Positions 1 to 6,577 of a DNA stretch of 54,730 nucleotides are shown here, piece after piece (positions within the stretch are counted from its first letter, which is position 1; each line of letters starts with the position of its first letter). The notes under the pieces were generated by a model. That model ran no database searches and had not been told where the DNA came from. It worked only from the letters and a program-made list of their open reading frames with translations. The stretch lies in NCBI RefSeq assembly GCF_004745485.1, contig NZ_RHFG01000027.1, positions 1 to 54,730 on the forward strand. Direction: 5' to 3'. Source of the DNA: Brevibacterium sp. S22. Lineage in GTDB: Bacteria; Actinomycetota; Actinomycetes; Actinomycetales; Brevibacteriaceae. The position numbers and the translations under genes are program-made.

Positions 1-190
1 ACGGCCCGAAATGCTCGCGCGGCAGGTCACGCCAGGCGATGCCAGCGCGGTAGCGGTAGACGATTCCTTCGACGATTCGCCGGTTGTTCTCAAACGGTCG
101 GGCTCTTTTGCCGACGTTTGAGGGCAGAAGTGGTTCGATCTTCTCCCACTGCTCATCAGTGAAGACTCGGTGTCGTTGCTGTGTAGTCAC
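1..190 (-). CDS. IS5-family transposase, N-terminal part (partial, runs off the window)
   Basis: The reading frame starts with GTG at 190 and is open to the left edge (63 codons seen). It reads VTTQQRHRVFTDEQWEKIEP and later has ENNRRIVEGIVYRYRAG and WRDLP. These are hallmarks of the N-terminal DUF4096 domain found in IS5-family (IS427-like) transposases. The catalytic DDE domain is outside the window. The start lies about 50 bases inside the inverted repeat, as expected for these elements. Activity cannot be judged. Confidence 0.85.
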   Translation of the reverse strand, partial: MTTQQRHRVFTDEQWEKIEPLLPSNVGKRARPFENNRRIVEGIVYRYRAGIAWRDLPREHFGP

Positions 191-240
191 GTCTCCACCG
201 TGCCAGTCCTGGAATGGTCAATAAAGGAGACACGCCCTAG
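1..240 (-). mobile_element. IS5-family insertion sequence, 5' end, leaves window on the left
   Basis: This is the 5' end of an IS5-family element read on the minus strand. Its terminal inverted repeat lies at 221–240 (ATAAAGGAGACACGCCCTAG on the plus strand). The same 20 bases, with one mismatch, close the right-hand IS5 remnant at 3236–3255. That match fixes both as ends of the same type of element, because one lies before a transposase start and the other just after a transposase stop. The outer CTAG matches the short palindromic target used by several IS5 subgroups (family knowledge). Whether this copy is complete cannot be seen. Confidence 0.85.
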
Positions 241-1118
241 TTCCATCCCCCGCTAGGATCGACGCCTCGGCTATCGAGATGCGTCGCGCCTTCGACTCAG
301 CTTGTGCCGGAGATCTCGAAGGTGGCTCGACTCGCCTGGCTGCTGCGGCCGAAGCATGCGTTGACCTTAGGCAGGCCGGCCGAATCCTGGAACAAGCGGC
401 TGCATACGCGGAAAGATATAATCCAGCGCAAGCTCAAAAGCTCCTTGCTGAAGCGCGGAGCAAGAATCTATACGTGCTGCAGCCCATGACAGGGATTACG
501 TATCGTCCACTCACCTTCACTGGTTCGCAGGCTGCCAAGGTAGCGCAACGTGCCACGAGTATGTTCGGCACGACGCAAGCCCTGCGGGTCACGGTGGAAG
601 GTATTCTCGATCGTCTTCATTTCGACCCCACAGCGACAGAGGAGTTCGAGGAGGCGATCTTGGAACTTGGCTTATTCCTCGGCATTGGTTCACAAAGACC
701 TGAGAGGGAACTCGGTCAGGGGCCAGATAATCTTTGGGCGATAGAGCCGAGCCGATTCTGGGTGATTGAGGTAAAAAGTGGGGCTGTGAGTGAGTTCATC
801 AGCAAAAGGGATTCAGGTCAGCTAGGAGAGGCAACGCAGTGGTTCAGGCGCAAATATCCTGCCGAACAGGCTGCTACTCCTGTAATGATTCACCGTGAGA
901 GAAAGTTGCACAACACAGCCTCTGGGCCAACTGGAATGCGAGTCATAAATGCCTTGCGCCTCAGCGAGCTGAAATCGGATGTGCGGGCGCTAGCTGAAGG
1001 GCTCGCCACCAATGGCTGGTCCGACCTTTCCGAGGTGGCGCGACTTTTGAATGGCCACAAGCTCGACGCTGCGGGGCTTGACGGAAGGCTCGTTGCCACA
1101 ACTGGGGGGACGGTTTAG
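241..1118 (+). pseudogene. C-terminal remnant of a helicase/nuclease-like protein, truncated by the IS5 element
   Basis: The frame is open without a stop from the IS5 boundary (about 241) to TAG at 1116–1118. An ATG at 279 could give 279 residues, but the open frame upstream suggests the 5' part was lost to the insertion. The middle contains GPDNLWAIE, then VIEVKSGAVSEFISKRDSGQ, then ATQWF and PVMIH. This layout resembles a PD-(D/E)xK nuclease-like module: the D of GPDNLW followed by the E and K of EVK. I recall it from the C-terminus of large DEAD/DEAH helicase proteins in defence islands. That family link is recalled, not searched. No helicase motif remains here. Codons and base use are less GC-rich than the backbone genes to the right, which suggests transfer. 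Confidence 0.55.
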
Positions 1119-1169
1119 CGGCCGTCAGATAGGGATGTTCTAGCCTTTTGAGCTTGGTCGCCGCCCCGG

Positions 1170-1343
1170 TTAGAGATCACGAGCTGGGCCGTTGGCTGCC
1201 TTGCGCAGCAGGTCGGAGAGTTTCGGCTCCGTTGTATAAATATCACTTTCCCATATGTAGCGACCGCTACCGCCGGAAGGCGTGTGTACACGGGAAATTC
1301 GGCGCAACGAACTGCCTTGCCCACTATGCCAAAAACCCCAGCA
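1170..1343 (-). pseudogene. Possible 3' end of an unidentified gene cut off by the IS3 element
   Basis: On the minus strand a frame comes out of the IS3 boundary and ends at a TAA near 1170. It encodes about 57 residues that look protein-like: HTPSGGSGRYIWESDIYT followed by EPKLSDLLRKAANGPARDL. I do not recognise the family. It runs tail-to-tail with the truncated helicase/nuclease remnant and would be a second gene of the same transferred segment, with its 5' part removed by the IS3 insertion or an associated deletion. A short chance frame is possible, so confidence is low. Confidence 0.3.
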
Positions 1344-1403
1344 GGGACTGCTGAAGGTTTGGTTGACTTCACGACTGGATAAATTCCAGGAAGGATAGAA
1401 GTC

Positions 1404-1705
1404 ATGCCAAAGATCTACACCGATGAGTTCAAGCAATCAGCGCTCGAGCTCTTGGACGATGGAATGACCCAGAAGCAGGTGTGTGCCGACCTCGGTATCT
1501 CGAAGTCAGCTCTCCAGGCCTGGGTGCGTGACTCGCGGCTACGCGAGCACGGACTCGAGCCCTCCCGTGATGTCGAGAGTCACGCGCCCAGGCGGCAGCG
1601 CTGAAACGCATTCGCGAGCTCGAGCGTGAGAACAAGATCCTCCGCGAGGCCGCAGCGTACCTCTCGCAAGCGAACTTGAAGCTCGGTGGCCATCACCCAA
1701 AATGA
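1404..1705 (+). pseudogene. IS3-family orfA (HTH protein), frameshifted
   Basis: OrfA starts at ATG 1404 with MPKIYTDEFKQSALELLDDG, followed by a helix-turn-helix (MTQKQVCADLGISKSALQAW) typical of IS3 orfA. The frame reaches a stop at 1602–1604. Reading resumes in another frame near 1575 as AQAAALKRIRELERENKILR…, the expected leucine-zipper part, and ends at 1703–1705 overlapping the start of orfB. The two parts are joined by adding one base near GTCGAGAGTCACG (GAGGAG expected), so a single-base deletion is likely. The element would then not make a normal OrfA or OrfAB fusion by the usual route. Confidence 0.7.
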
Positions 1706-2586
1706 TGTACCCGCTGGTCCTGGACCTTGCTGCCACCGGGGTGCCGGTGGCAGTGACCTGTCGGGTGCTCGGCTTTACCAAGCAGGGGTTCTACAAGTGG
1801 TGCGCTCATCCGGTCTCAGCTCGGGACTGGGACGAGGCACATCTGATCAATGCCGCCTACGACGTTCATACGGACGATCCTGAGTTCGGGCACCGGTTCA
1901 TCGCCGATGAACTCCACGCCGCGGGTCTGCAGACGTCAGAGCGTCGTGTGTGGCGATTGTGCTCGCAGCAGCAGTTGTTCTCGCACACGATCAAACGAGC
2001 CCGGAAACACGGCAAGAAGCCCGGCCCGCCAGTGTGTGACGACCTCGTCGAACGCGACTTCACTGCCAAGGCAATCAACGAGTTGTGGCTGACCGACGTT
2101 ACCGAACACCACACCAGTGAGGGCAAGCTGTATATGTGCGCGGTCAAGGATGTGTTCAGCAACAGAATCGTCGGTTATGCCATCGATTCGAGGATGAAAT
2201 CTCGCCTGGCTGTGGCGGCGATTGATGATGCTGTGGCTCGTCGTGGCGGACCGCGAGCCGTGGCAGGGTGTGTCGTTCACTCGGATCGCGGGTCCCAATT
2301 TCGTTCTCGTAAGTTCCAGCAGGTTCTACGGCGTTACGGGCTCGTGGGATCGATGGGTCGGGTCGGCGCTGCTGGCGATAATGCGGCGATGGAATCGTTC
2401 TTCGCTGTGTTGCAGAAGAACGTCCTCGACCGGGGCCGTTGGGACACGCGAGCGAGGTTGCGGACATCGATCGTCCACTGGGTCGAGCGGACCTATCACC
2501 GGAAGCGTCGGCAACGGCGTTTGGGTAAACTGACTCCGGTTGAATACGAGCTTGTTCACCAAAAGGCCGTCGCCCTGGCGGCATAA
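1702..2586 (+). CDS. IS3-family transposase OrfB (DDE integrase core)
   Basis: This is a 294-residue protein of normal length for OrfB. It has an N-terminal HTH-like region, then the rve integrase core. The catalytic acidic residues are visible: D in ELWLTDVTEHH, D in VVHSDRGSQFRS and E in NAAMESFFAVLQ. The start ATG ATG at 1702 overlaps the orfA stop across CCAAAATGATG, the place where IS3 elements usually slip to make the OrfAB fusion. OrfB itself is intact, but the orfA frame upstream is broken, so transposition would need help from another copy. Confidence 0.88.
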   Translation: MMYPLVLDLAATGVPVAVTCRVLGFTKQGFYKWCAHPVSARDWDEAHLINAAYDVHTDDPEFGHRFIADELHAAGLQTSERRVWRLCSQQQLFSHTIKRARKHGKKPGPPVCDDLVERDFTAKAINELWLTDVTEHHTSEGKLYMCAVKDVFSNRIVGYAIDSRMKSRLAVAAIDDAVARRGGPRAVAGCVVHSDRGSQFRSRKFQQVLRRYGLVGSMGRVGAAGDNAAMESFFAVLQKNVLDRGRWDTRARLRTSIVHWVERTYHRKRRQRRLGKLTPVEYELVHQKAVALAA

Positions 2587-2618
2587 ACCCAGGAGTCAAC
2601 CAAACCTTCAGCAGTCCC

Positions 2619-3239
2619 ATTGGAACATCTCCATCGATGGCACCATCAACCGTGCCCACCAGCACGCAACGAACACGACACGCCCTGACCAGGACACAGG
2701 GGGCTACATCGAACTACAAGAATCTGCCCGATCAGGAATGTGAACCAGCCGGACACGGCATCGGTCGCTCACGCGGTGGGCTGACAACGAAGATCCACCA
2801 CGCCGTCGACGGTAAAGGTCGGCCTTTGGCTGTGGTGATCACCGGCGGGCAGCGTCATGACGGAGTGATCCTGCCGCAAGTGCTGGCCGATATTCGAGTG
2901 CCGCGGGCTGGTGGTGGTCGTGCTCGCACACGTCCGGACGCGGTCTTGGCCGATCGAGCTTATGGGTCCAAAGGCAACCGCGACTACCTGCGCGGCCGCG
3001 GTATTCGGGCGGTGATCCCGGAGAAGAAAGACCAGATCGCGACAAGGAAAAAGCGCGGCAGCAAAGGTGGCCGGCCGCCAGTGTTCGACGCCGGCGCCTA
3101 TCGGAACCGTAACGTTGTGGAGCGTTCGTTTGCCTACGTCAAGCAATGGCGAGGGTTAGCGACGAGATACGACAAGCTCGCCATCACCTATCGAGCTGCA
3201 GTCGTGATCAGCGCGATTCTGACATGGCTCCGCCGATAA
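2619..3239 (+). pseudogene. IS5-family transposase, C-terminal remnant
   Basis: The DDE core is readable: D in ISIDGTINRAHQHATN (near 2630–2680), D in DAVLADRAYGSKGN (about 2940) and E in RNRNVVERSFAYVKQW (about 3110). The first stretch is in one frame up to a TGA near 2743. The rest (EPAGHGIGRSRGGLTTKIHH… to TWLRR, stop TAA) is in another. Either a programmed frameshift or a mutation joins them near 2715–2745. The N-terminal domain is absent, so the copy cannot make a full transposase. Confidence 0.82.
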
Positions 3240-3255
3240 AGGAGACATGCCCTAG
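2619..3255 (+). mobile_element. IS5-family remnant, 3' half, ending inside bioA
   Basis: This is the 3' half of an IS5-family element. It starts abruptly at the IS3 right end and closes with the inverted repeat at 3236–3255, matching the IS5 end at 221–240 with one mismatch. The missing 5' half is not on the other side of the IS3 element, so this is not a simple nested insertion. Homologous exchange or IS-mediated deletion is needed to explain the structure. The outer end sits in bioA at a CTAG sequence. Confidence 0.85.
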
Positions 3256-3555
3256 TTCGACGGCCGGTTCATGGGTGAGACCGCCGAACATGACGTGCGA
3301 GAACGATCCGATCTGGGTGGTCAGTGCCGCATCCATGACCGGATGCTGGTATCCGTGGACGACCGACCACCACGAGCTCATCCCGTCGAGCAGTCGATGC
3401 GTCGATCCCGAAGCATCGCGCAACTCCACATAGGGCCCATCTGCGCCGGTGACCGAGAAGTGCGCGCCGGCGTCGAGCGGACCGTAGGGGTGCCACAGCA
3501 GGCCGGAATCGCGCTCGAGCGTGCTCGTCGGCATCCGTAGTCCCGCCTCAGACAT
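3208..3555 (-). pseudogene. bioA: bioA (7,8-diaminopelargonate aminotransferase), truncated by IS5
   Basis: The N-terminal part of BioA is clear: WHPYGPL, then LLDGMSSWWSVVHGYQHP and MFGGLTHEPAVEL. BioA uses S-adenosylmethionine to aminate 7-keto-8-aminopelargonate in biotin synthesis. The true sequence stops after about 100 residues at the IS5 end (3255). The frame then runs 14 or so codons into the IS to a stop at 3208–3210. BioA is normally a little over 400 residues, so the PLP-binding lysine and most of the fold are lost. The ATG at 3555 overlaps the bioB stop (ATGTCTGA), showing a former bioB–bioA operon. Confidence 0.88.
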
Positions 3556-4768
3556 TGGGCGTGAGCTCTGTGCCCGCGCCGCGGCGCCGGATCGTCGGAA
3601 TCATCACTCCGGAGTCGTCGGCTTCTTGACCAGCCGTCGGCAGAGGTCTGCCGCACGGCAGGGTGCTCGCGGTCTTTGCTGCCTCAGCGGACGTTCCGTC
3701 GCTCTTCATGTAACCGGGCGCCACCTCGGCGAAGGCGGCCTGATGGGCTGCCCGGTGAGCCTTGAGCTCATCACGCAGTCGTTCGGCACTCTCTGCTCCG
3801 ACGATCTCGAAGCCTCCGTCGACGATCATGTCGAGGTCTTCCTCGGCGGCCTGCCCCTCCGAGGTCAGATAGTCGCCGAGGAAGAGCGAATTGGCCACAT
3901 GCAGCGACAGCGGCTGCAGCGTACGCAGGTGCATCTCCCGACCTCCGGCGATGCGCAGTTCGCGGTCCGGGCACAGGAATCGCACGGCGCAGAGAATCCG
4001 CAGGCAATGCTGCGGGGTCAGAGTCCAGGTTCCTTCGAGCGGTGTGCCGTCGAAGGGAATGAGGAAGTTGACCGGGATCGAATCGGAGTCAACGGCCTTG
4101 AGCGATTCGATCGCCTCGATGATCTGCTCGTCCGTCTCCCCCATTCCGACGATCAGCCCCGAGCACGGGGAGAGCCCTGCACCACGCGCCTTGTCCACGG
4201 TGTCGACACGGTCGGCGAACGTATGAGTCGTGCAGATATCGGGGTAGAGAGATTCGGCAGTGTTGAGGTTGTGGTTGTACGCGTCGACACCGGCGTCCTT
4301 GAGTCGCTGTGCCTGACCGTCCTTGAGGAACCCGAGGCAGGCGCAGACCTCGACGTCGGGACTGGATGTCTTGATCTCCTCGACCATCCCCGAGACGCGC
4401 TCGACGTCCCGGTTCGAAGGACCGCGTCCGGACGCGACGAGGCAGACCCGCGAGGCTCCCCCTGCCAGACCGAATTCCGCCTGCCGCTTCGCCTCATCCT
4501 TCGGCAGCCATGAGTACTTGAGAATGTCGGCTTCTGAGCCCAAACGCTGCGAGCAGTATACGCAGTCCTCCGGGCAGAGTCCCGATTTGAGGTTGACGAG
4601 GTAGTTGACCTTGACGCGATTGCCGAAATGTTCGCGGCGCAGCCGGGAGGCAGCGGCGACAAGGTCGAGGAGGTCCTCGTCGGACGACGACAGGATCGTG
4701 CGGGCATCGGAGGCGGTGGCCGGATCGCCGGCGAGCACGCGCTCGGCGAGTGTTTGATAGCTATCCAT
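3548..4768 (-). CDS. bioB: Biotin synthase
   Basis: BioB is a radical SAM enzyme that inserts sulfur into dethiobiotin. The iron-sulfur motif CPEDCVYC sits at residues 65–72 (C65, C69, C72), followed by family blocks such as YNHNLNTAE and NFLIPFDGTPLEG. I chose ATG 4768 (MDSYQTLAERVL), giving 406 residues. A GTG at 4786 is in frame but lies inside the operator palindrome. The protein ends with a tail (KSDGTSAEAAKTAS onward) longer than usual for BioB and of low complexity. The neighbouring bioA is broken. Regulation by a BioQ-type repressor is inferred from the palindrome just upstream. Confidence 0.93.
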   Translation of the reverse strand: MDSYQTLAERVLAGDPATASDARTILSSSDEDLLDLVAAASRLRREHFGNRVKVNYLVNLKSGLCPEDCVYCSQRLGSEADILKYSWLPKDEAKRQAEFGLAGGASRVCLVASGRGPSNRDVERVSGMVEEIKTSSPDVEVCACLGFLKDGQAQRLKDAGVDAYNHNLNTAESLYPDICTTHTFADRVDTVDKARGAGLSPCSGLIVGMGETDEQIIEAIESLKAVDSDSIPVNFLIPFDGTPLEGTWTLTPQHCLRILCAVRFLCPDRELRIAGGREMHLRTLQPLSLHVANSLFLGDYLTSEGQAAEEDLDMIVDGGFEIVGAESAERLRDELKAHRAAHQAAFAEVAPGYMKSDGTSAEAAKTASTLPCGRPLPTAGQEADDSGVMIPTIRRRGAGTELTPNV

Positions 4769-4777
4769 GTTGTCATT

Positions 4778-4794
4778 ATTGAACACTGTTCAAT
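4778..4794. promoter_or_regulatory. BioQ-type operator, perfect 17-bp palindrome
   Basis: ATTGAACACTGTTCAAT is a perfect inverted repeat (8-1-8). It lies 9 bases upstream of the bioB ATG and 45 bases upstream of the divergent gene at 4840. It contains TGAAC-N3-GTTCA, close to the TGAAC-N3-GTTAC site known for the TetR-family biotin repressor BioQ of corynebacteria. The match, symmetry and place before bioB support the call. No bioQ gene is in the window. Confidence 0.75.
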
Positions 4795-4839
4795 AGAGTG
4801 CCAAATCACACTCTCCGCCCGAACAGGCAGAATGGTGTT

Positions 4840-5319
4840 ATGACCTTCGTCCTTCTCACCGCAGGCGATCATCCCCGGTTCGTCGACGGCACCGATGATC
4901 CGAACCTCGCCGAGGCGGCCGGACCCGCCGTACTCATCGCCGTCGACAGCGCTGCCGACGACTCCGGCTCCGGCCCTGACATCGGCAGCGAGGCGCCGTC
5001 GCTGAACGCATGCATCGACGCCCCCTACCGTCCTCTCGCCTACCGTGAGTCGGGAGCCGACTGGTCGGACATTGATTTCGAGGCCGCCGATCATTGGGTG
5101 CAGATGGGACCGGAGCTGCGGCGCCGCCTCGTCGAGGATCACCTCGCGACGCTCGCTGTCGGAGAGTTCAAGGTGGCGACGAACAACGGCAGCGCCTCGA
5201 TCATCACGAACAACTGGGTCTACTCGGGCTCACCGCGCACCTACCGCGCCGCGGGCCGCCTGAGAGAGCTCATCACCGTCCTCGGCGAACTCACCCGCAA
5301 GGCCGATCAGCGCGCCTGA
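4840..5319 (+). CDS. Hypothetical protein, divergent from bioB
   Basis: A protein of 159 residues, starting MTFVLLTAGDHPRFVDGTDD. I do not recognise a family. It is acidic in the first half, has no signal peptide or membrane segment, and ends with a more conserved-looking block (GEFKVATNNGSASIITNNWV, then a basic helix RAAGRLRELITVLGELTRKA). An upstream in-frame ATG at 4798 is less likely because it would read through the operator-proximal promoter area. The 3' end overlaps the tail of the convergent HxlR gene by 13 bases. It shares the short bioB upstream region with the BioQ-type palindrome, so biotin-linked control is possible (inference). Confidence 0.6.
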   Translation: MTFVLLTAGDHPRFVDGTDDPNLAEAAGPAVLIAVDSAADDSGSGPDIGSEAPSLNACIDAPYRPLAYRESGADWSDIDFEAADHWVQMGPELRRRLVEDHLATLAVGEFKVATNNGSASIITNNWVYSGSPRTYRAAGRLRELITVLGELTRKADQRA

Positions 5320-5696
5320 GCATCATCGATCTCGGCCTGGCGATCACGATTGTCGATCAACTCGGCGACATTGCGCTCGGCCCACCTCCGCAGCGCGGTC
5401 ACGGGAGCCTGCAGCGAGCGACCGAGATCGGTGAGCGAATACTCCACCCGCGGGGGCACCTCCCCAAACGACTGCCTGGTCACCAAGCCGTCGGCGACGA
5501 GTGATCGCAGCGTCGAGGTGAGCACCTTCGGGGTGATGCCCCCGATCGCCCGTCGGATCTCGCCGAAGCGCTTCGGGCTGTCATCGAGGATCTCGATGAT
5601 GAGCACCGTCCACTTGTCACCGACCCGATCGAGAATGACTCGGGTGGGGCACTCCGGATCGAAGGCATCGCCTTCCCAGGAATCTCGGATTCTCAT
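5307..5696 (-). CDS. HxlR-family winged-helix transcriptional regulator
   Basis: A protein of 129 residues, the usual HxlR length. The core reads CPTRVILDRVGDKWTVLIIE, then RFGEIRRAIGGITPKVLTST and LVTRQSFGEVPPRVEYSLT. That is the winged-helix DNA-binding domain, with the beta-wing ending in YSLTDLG. A cysteine near the N-terminus (DPECPTR) is common in this family and is sometimes redox or electrophile sensing. The ATG at 5696 gives MRIRDSWEG. The gene is divergent from the NAD(P)-binding protein at 5811 and probably controls it and itself through the palindrome at 5704–5722. Confidence 0.88.
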   Translation of the reverse strand: MRIRDSWEGDAFDPECPTRVILDRVGDKWTVLIIEILDDSPKRFGEIRRAIGGITPKVLTSTLRSLVADGLVTRQSFGEVPPRVEYSLTDLGRSLQAPVTALRRWAERNVAELIDNRDRQAEIDDAQAR

Positions 5697-5703
5697 GTCC
5701 CAA

Positions 5704-5722
5704 TAGTATCTTTGAGGTACTA
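5704..5722. promoter_or_regulatory. Probable HxlR operator
   Basis: TAGTATCTTTGAGGTACTA is a 19-bp inverted repeat with 7-base arms and one mismatched pair. It starts 8 bases before the HxlR start codon in the space between the two divergent genes. Placement and symmetry suggest the repressor's own site; there is no experimental consensus in the sequence to compare with. Confidence 0.5.
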
Positions 5723-5810
5723 CCTTTCCAAACGATAGTGTCGAGATGTCATCACAGAAGAAACCACTTCGGCGCCGCGAACCCGACGCCGCAGCAGAAA
5801 GGGACACACC

Positions 5811-6416
5811 ATGAAGATCGCACTCTTCGGAGCATCCGGAATGATCGGCTCCCGCGTCACCGCCGAGGCGGCCGGCCGCGGCCTCGACATCACCGGCATC
5901 ACCCGCTCGGGCAGCGACGTGCCCGGTGCCGCCCGCAGCATCAAGGGCGATATGGCCGATGCCGAGTTCGACGCCCGCATCGCCGCCGAACACGACATCA
6001 TCGTCTCCACCACCGGTCCCAGCCGCACCGGCGGGGACCACCAGGAGTGGCTCGACTCCCTGAAGACCTTGGCCGAGAACAGCGGCAACACCCGCATCTT
6101 CGTCGTCGGCGGCGCCGGTTCCCTGTGGGTCGGCGACACCATGCTCAAGGACACCGAGGACTTCCCCGCGATCTACAAGGCCGAATCGGAGACCGGCACC
6201 CGAGCGCTCGAGCTGCTGCGGACAGGCAACTGGTCGCCCTGGACGCTCATCTCCCCCGCACCGGAGATCGCCCCCGGGGAGCGCACGGGTTCGTACAAGA
6301 CCGAGCTGGAGGTCCCGGCCGGTGACGCAATCTCGGCCGAGGACTTCGCGGTCGCCATGGTCGACGAGATCGTTGAACCGAAGCACATCGACGTCCGGTT
6401 CACCGTCGCGAACTGA
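5811..6416 (+). CDS. NAD(P)-binding Rossmann protein (NmrA/YwnB-like)
   Basis: A protein of 201 residues that begins MKIALFGASGMIGSRVTAEA, a GxxGxxG nucleotide-binding motif of atypical short-chain dehydrogenases. FVVGGAGSLWV and SPWTLISPAPEIAPGERTG later fit the NAD(P)H-binding family that includes YwnB and NmrA-like proteins. No catalytic YxxxK is evident, so a quinone reductase or redox-sensing role is as likely as an enzyme. AGAAAGG lies upstream as a ribosome-binding site. The divergent HxlR regulator is the likely controller, a common pairing for stress-response oxidoreductases. The hairpin at 6496–6534 ends transcription. Confidence 0.82.
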   Translation: MKIALFGASGMIGSRVTAEAAGRGLDITGITRSGSDVPGAARSIKGDMADAEFDARIAAEHDIIVSTTGPSRTGGDHQEWLDSLKTLAENSGNTRIFVVGGAGSLWVGDTMLKDTEDFPAIYKAESETGTRALELLRTGNWSPWTLISPAPEIAPGERTGSYKTELEVPAGDAISAEDFAVAMVDEIVEPKHIDVRFTVAN

Positions 6417-6495
6417 CCGAACTGACGGTCGATGACCATGCGTGGCGGCTCCCGACGCCCAGAGGAGAGGCAGCCACTCGCGGTCATGCGAACAT

Positions 6496-6534
6496 GACAG
6501 CGCCGGGGATGCACAATGCATCCCCGGCGCTGTC
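6496..6534. terminator. Bidirectional hairpin terminator
   Basis: GACAGCGCCGGGGATGCA at 6496–6513 pairs perfectly with 6517–6534 around a CAA loop. It lies between the convergent gene ends at 6416 and 6578, so it probably serves both. Confidence 0.8.
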
Positions 6535-6577
6535 GTCTCATCAGGGCTTGTCGCCGGATGGCACCGGCTGCCTCGAG

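Larger units (their letters stand above)
1343..2619 (+). mobile_element. IS3-family insertion sequence
   Basis: The element is bounded by 25-bp perfect inverted repeats: GGGACTGCTGAAGGTTTGGT… at 1344–1368 and its complement at 2594–2618. It carries the usual orfA/orfB pair. I see no short target duplication: the bases outside the left end (…AGC) and right end (TTG…) differ. The two flanks also come from different sources, a defence-gene remnant on the left and an IS5 remnant on the right. The element therefore probably sits at a rearrangement or deletion junction rather than a simple insertion. Confidence 0.88.
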
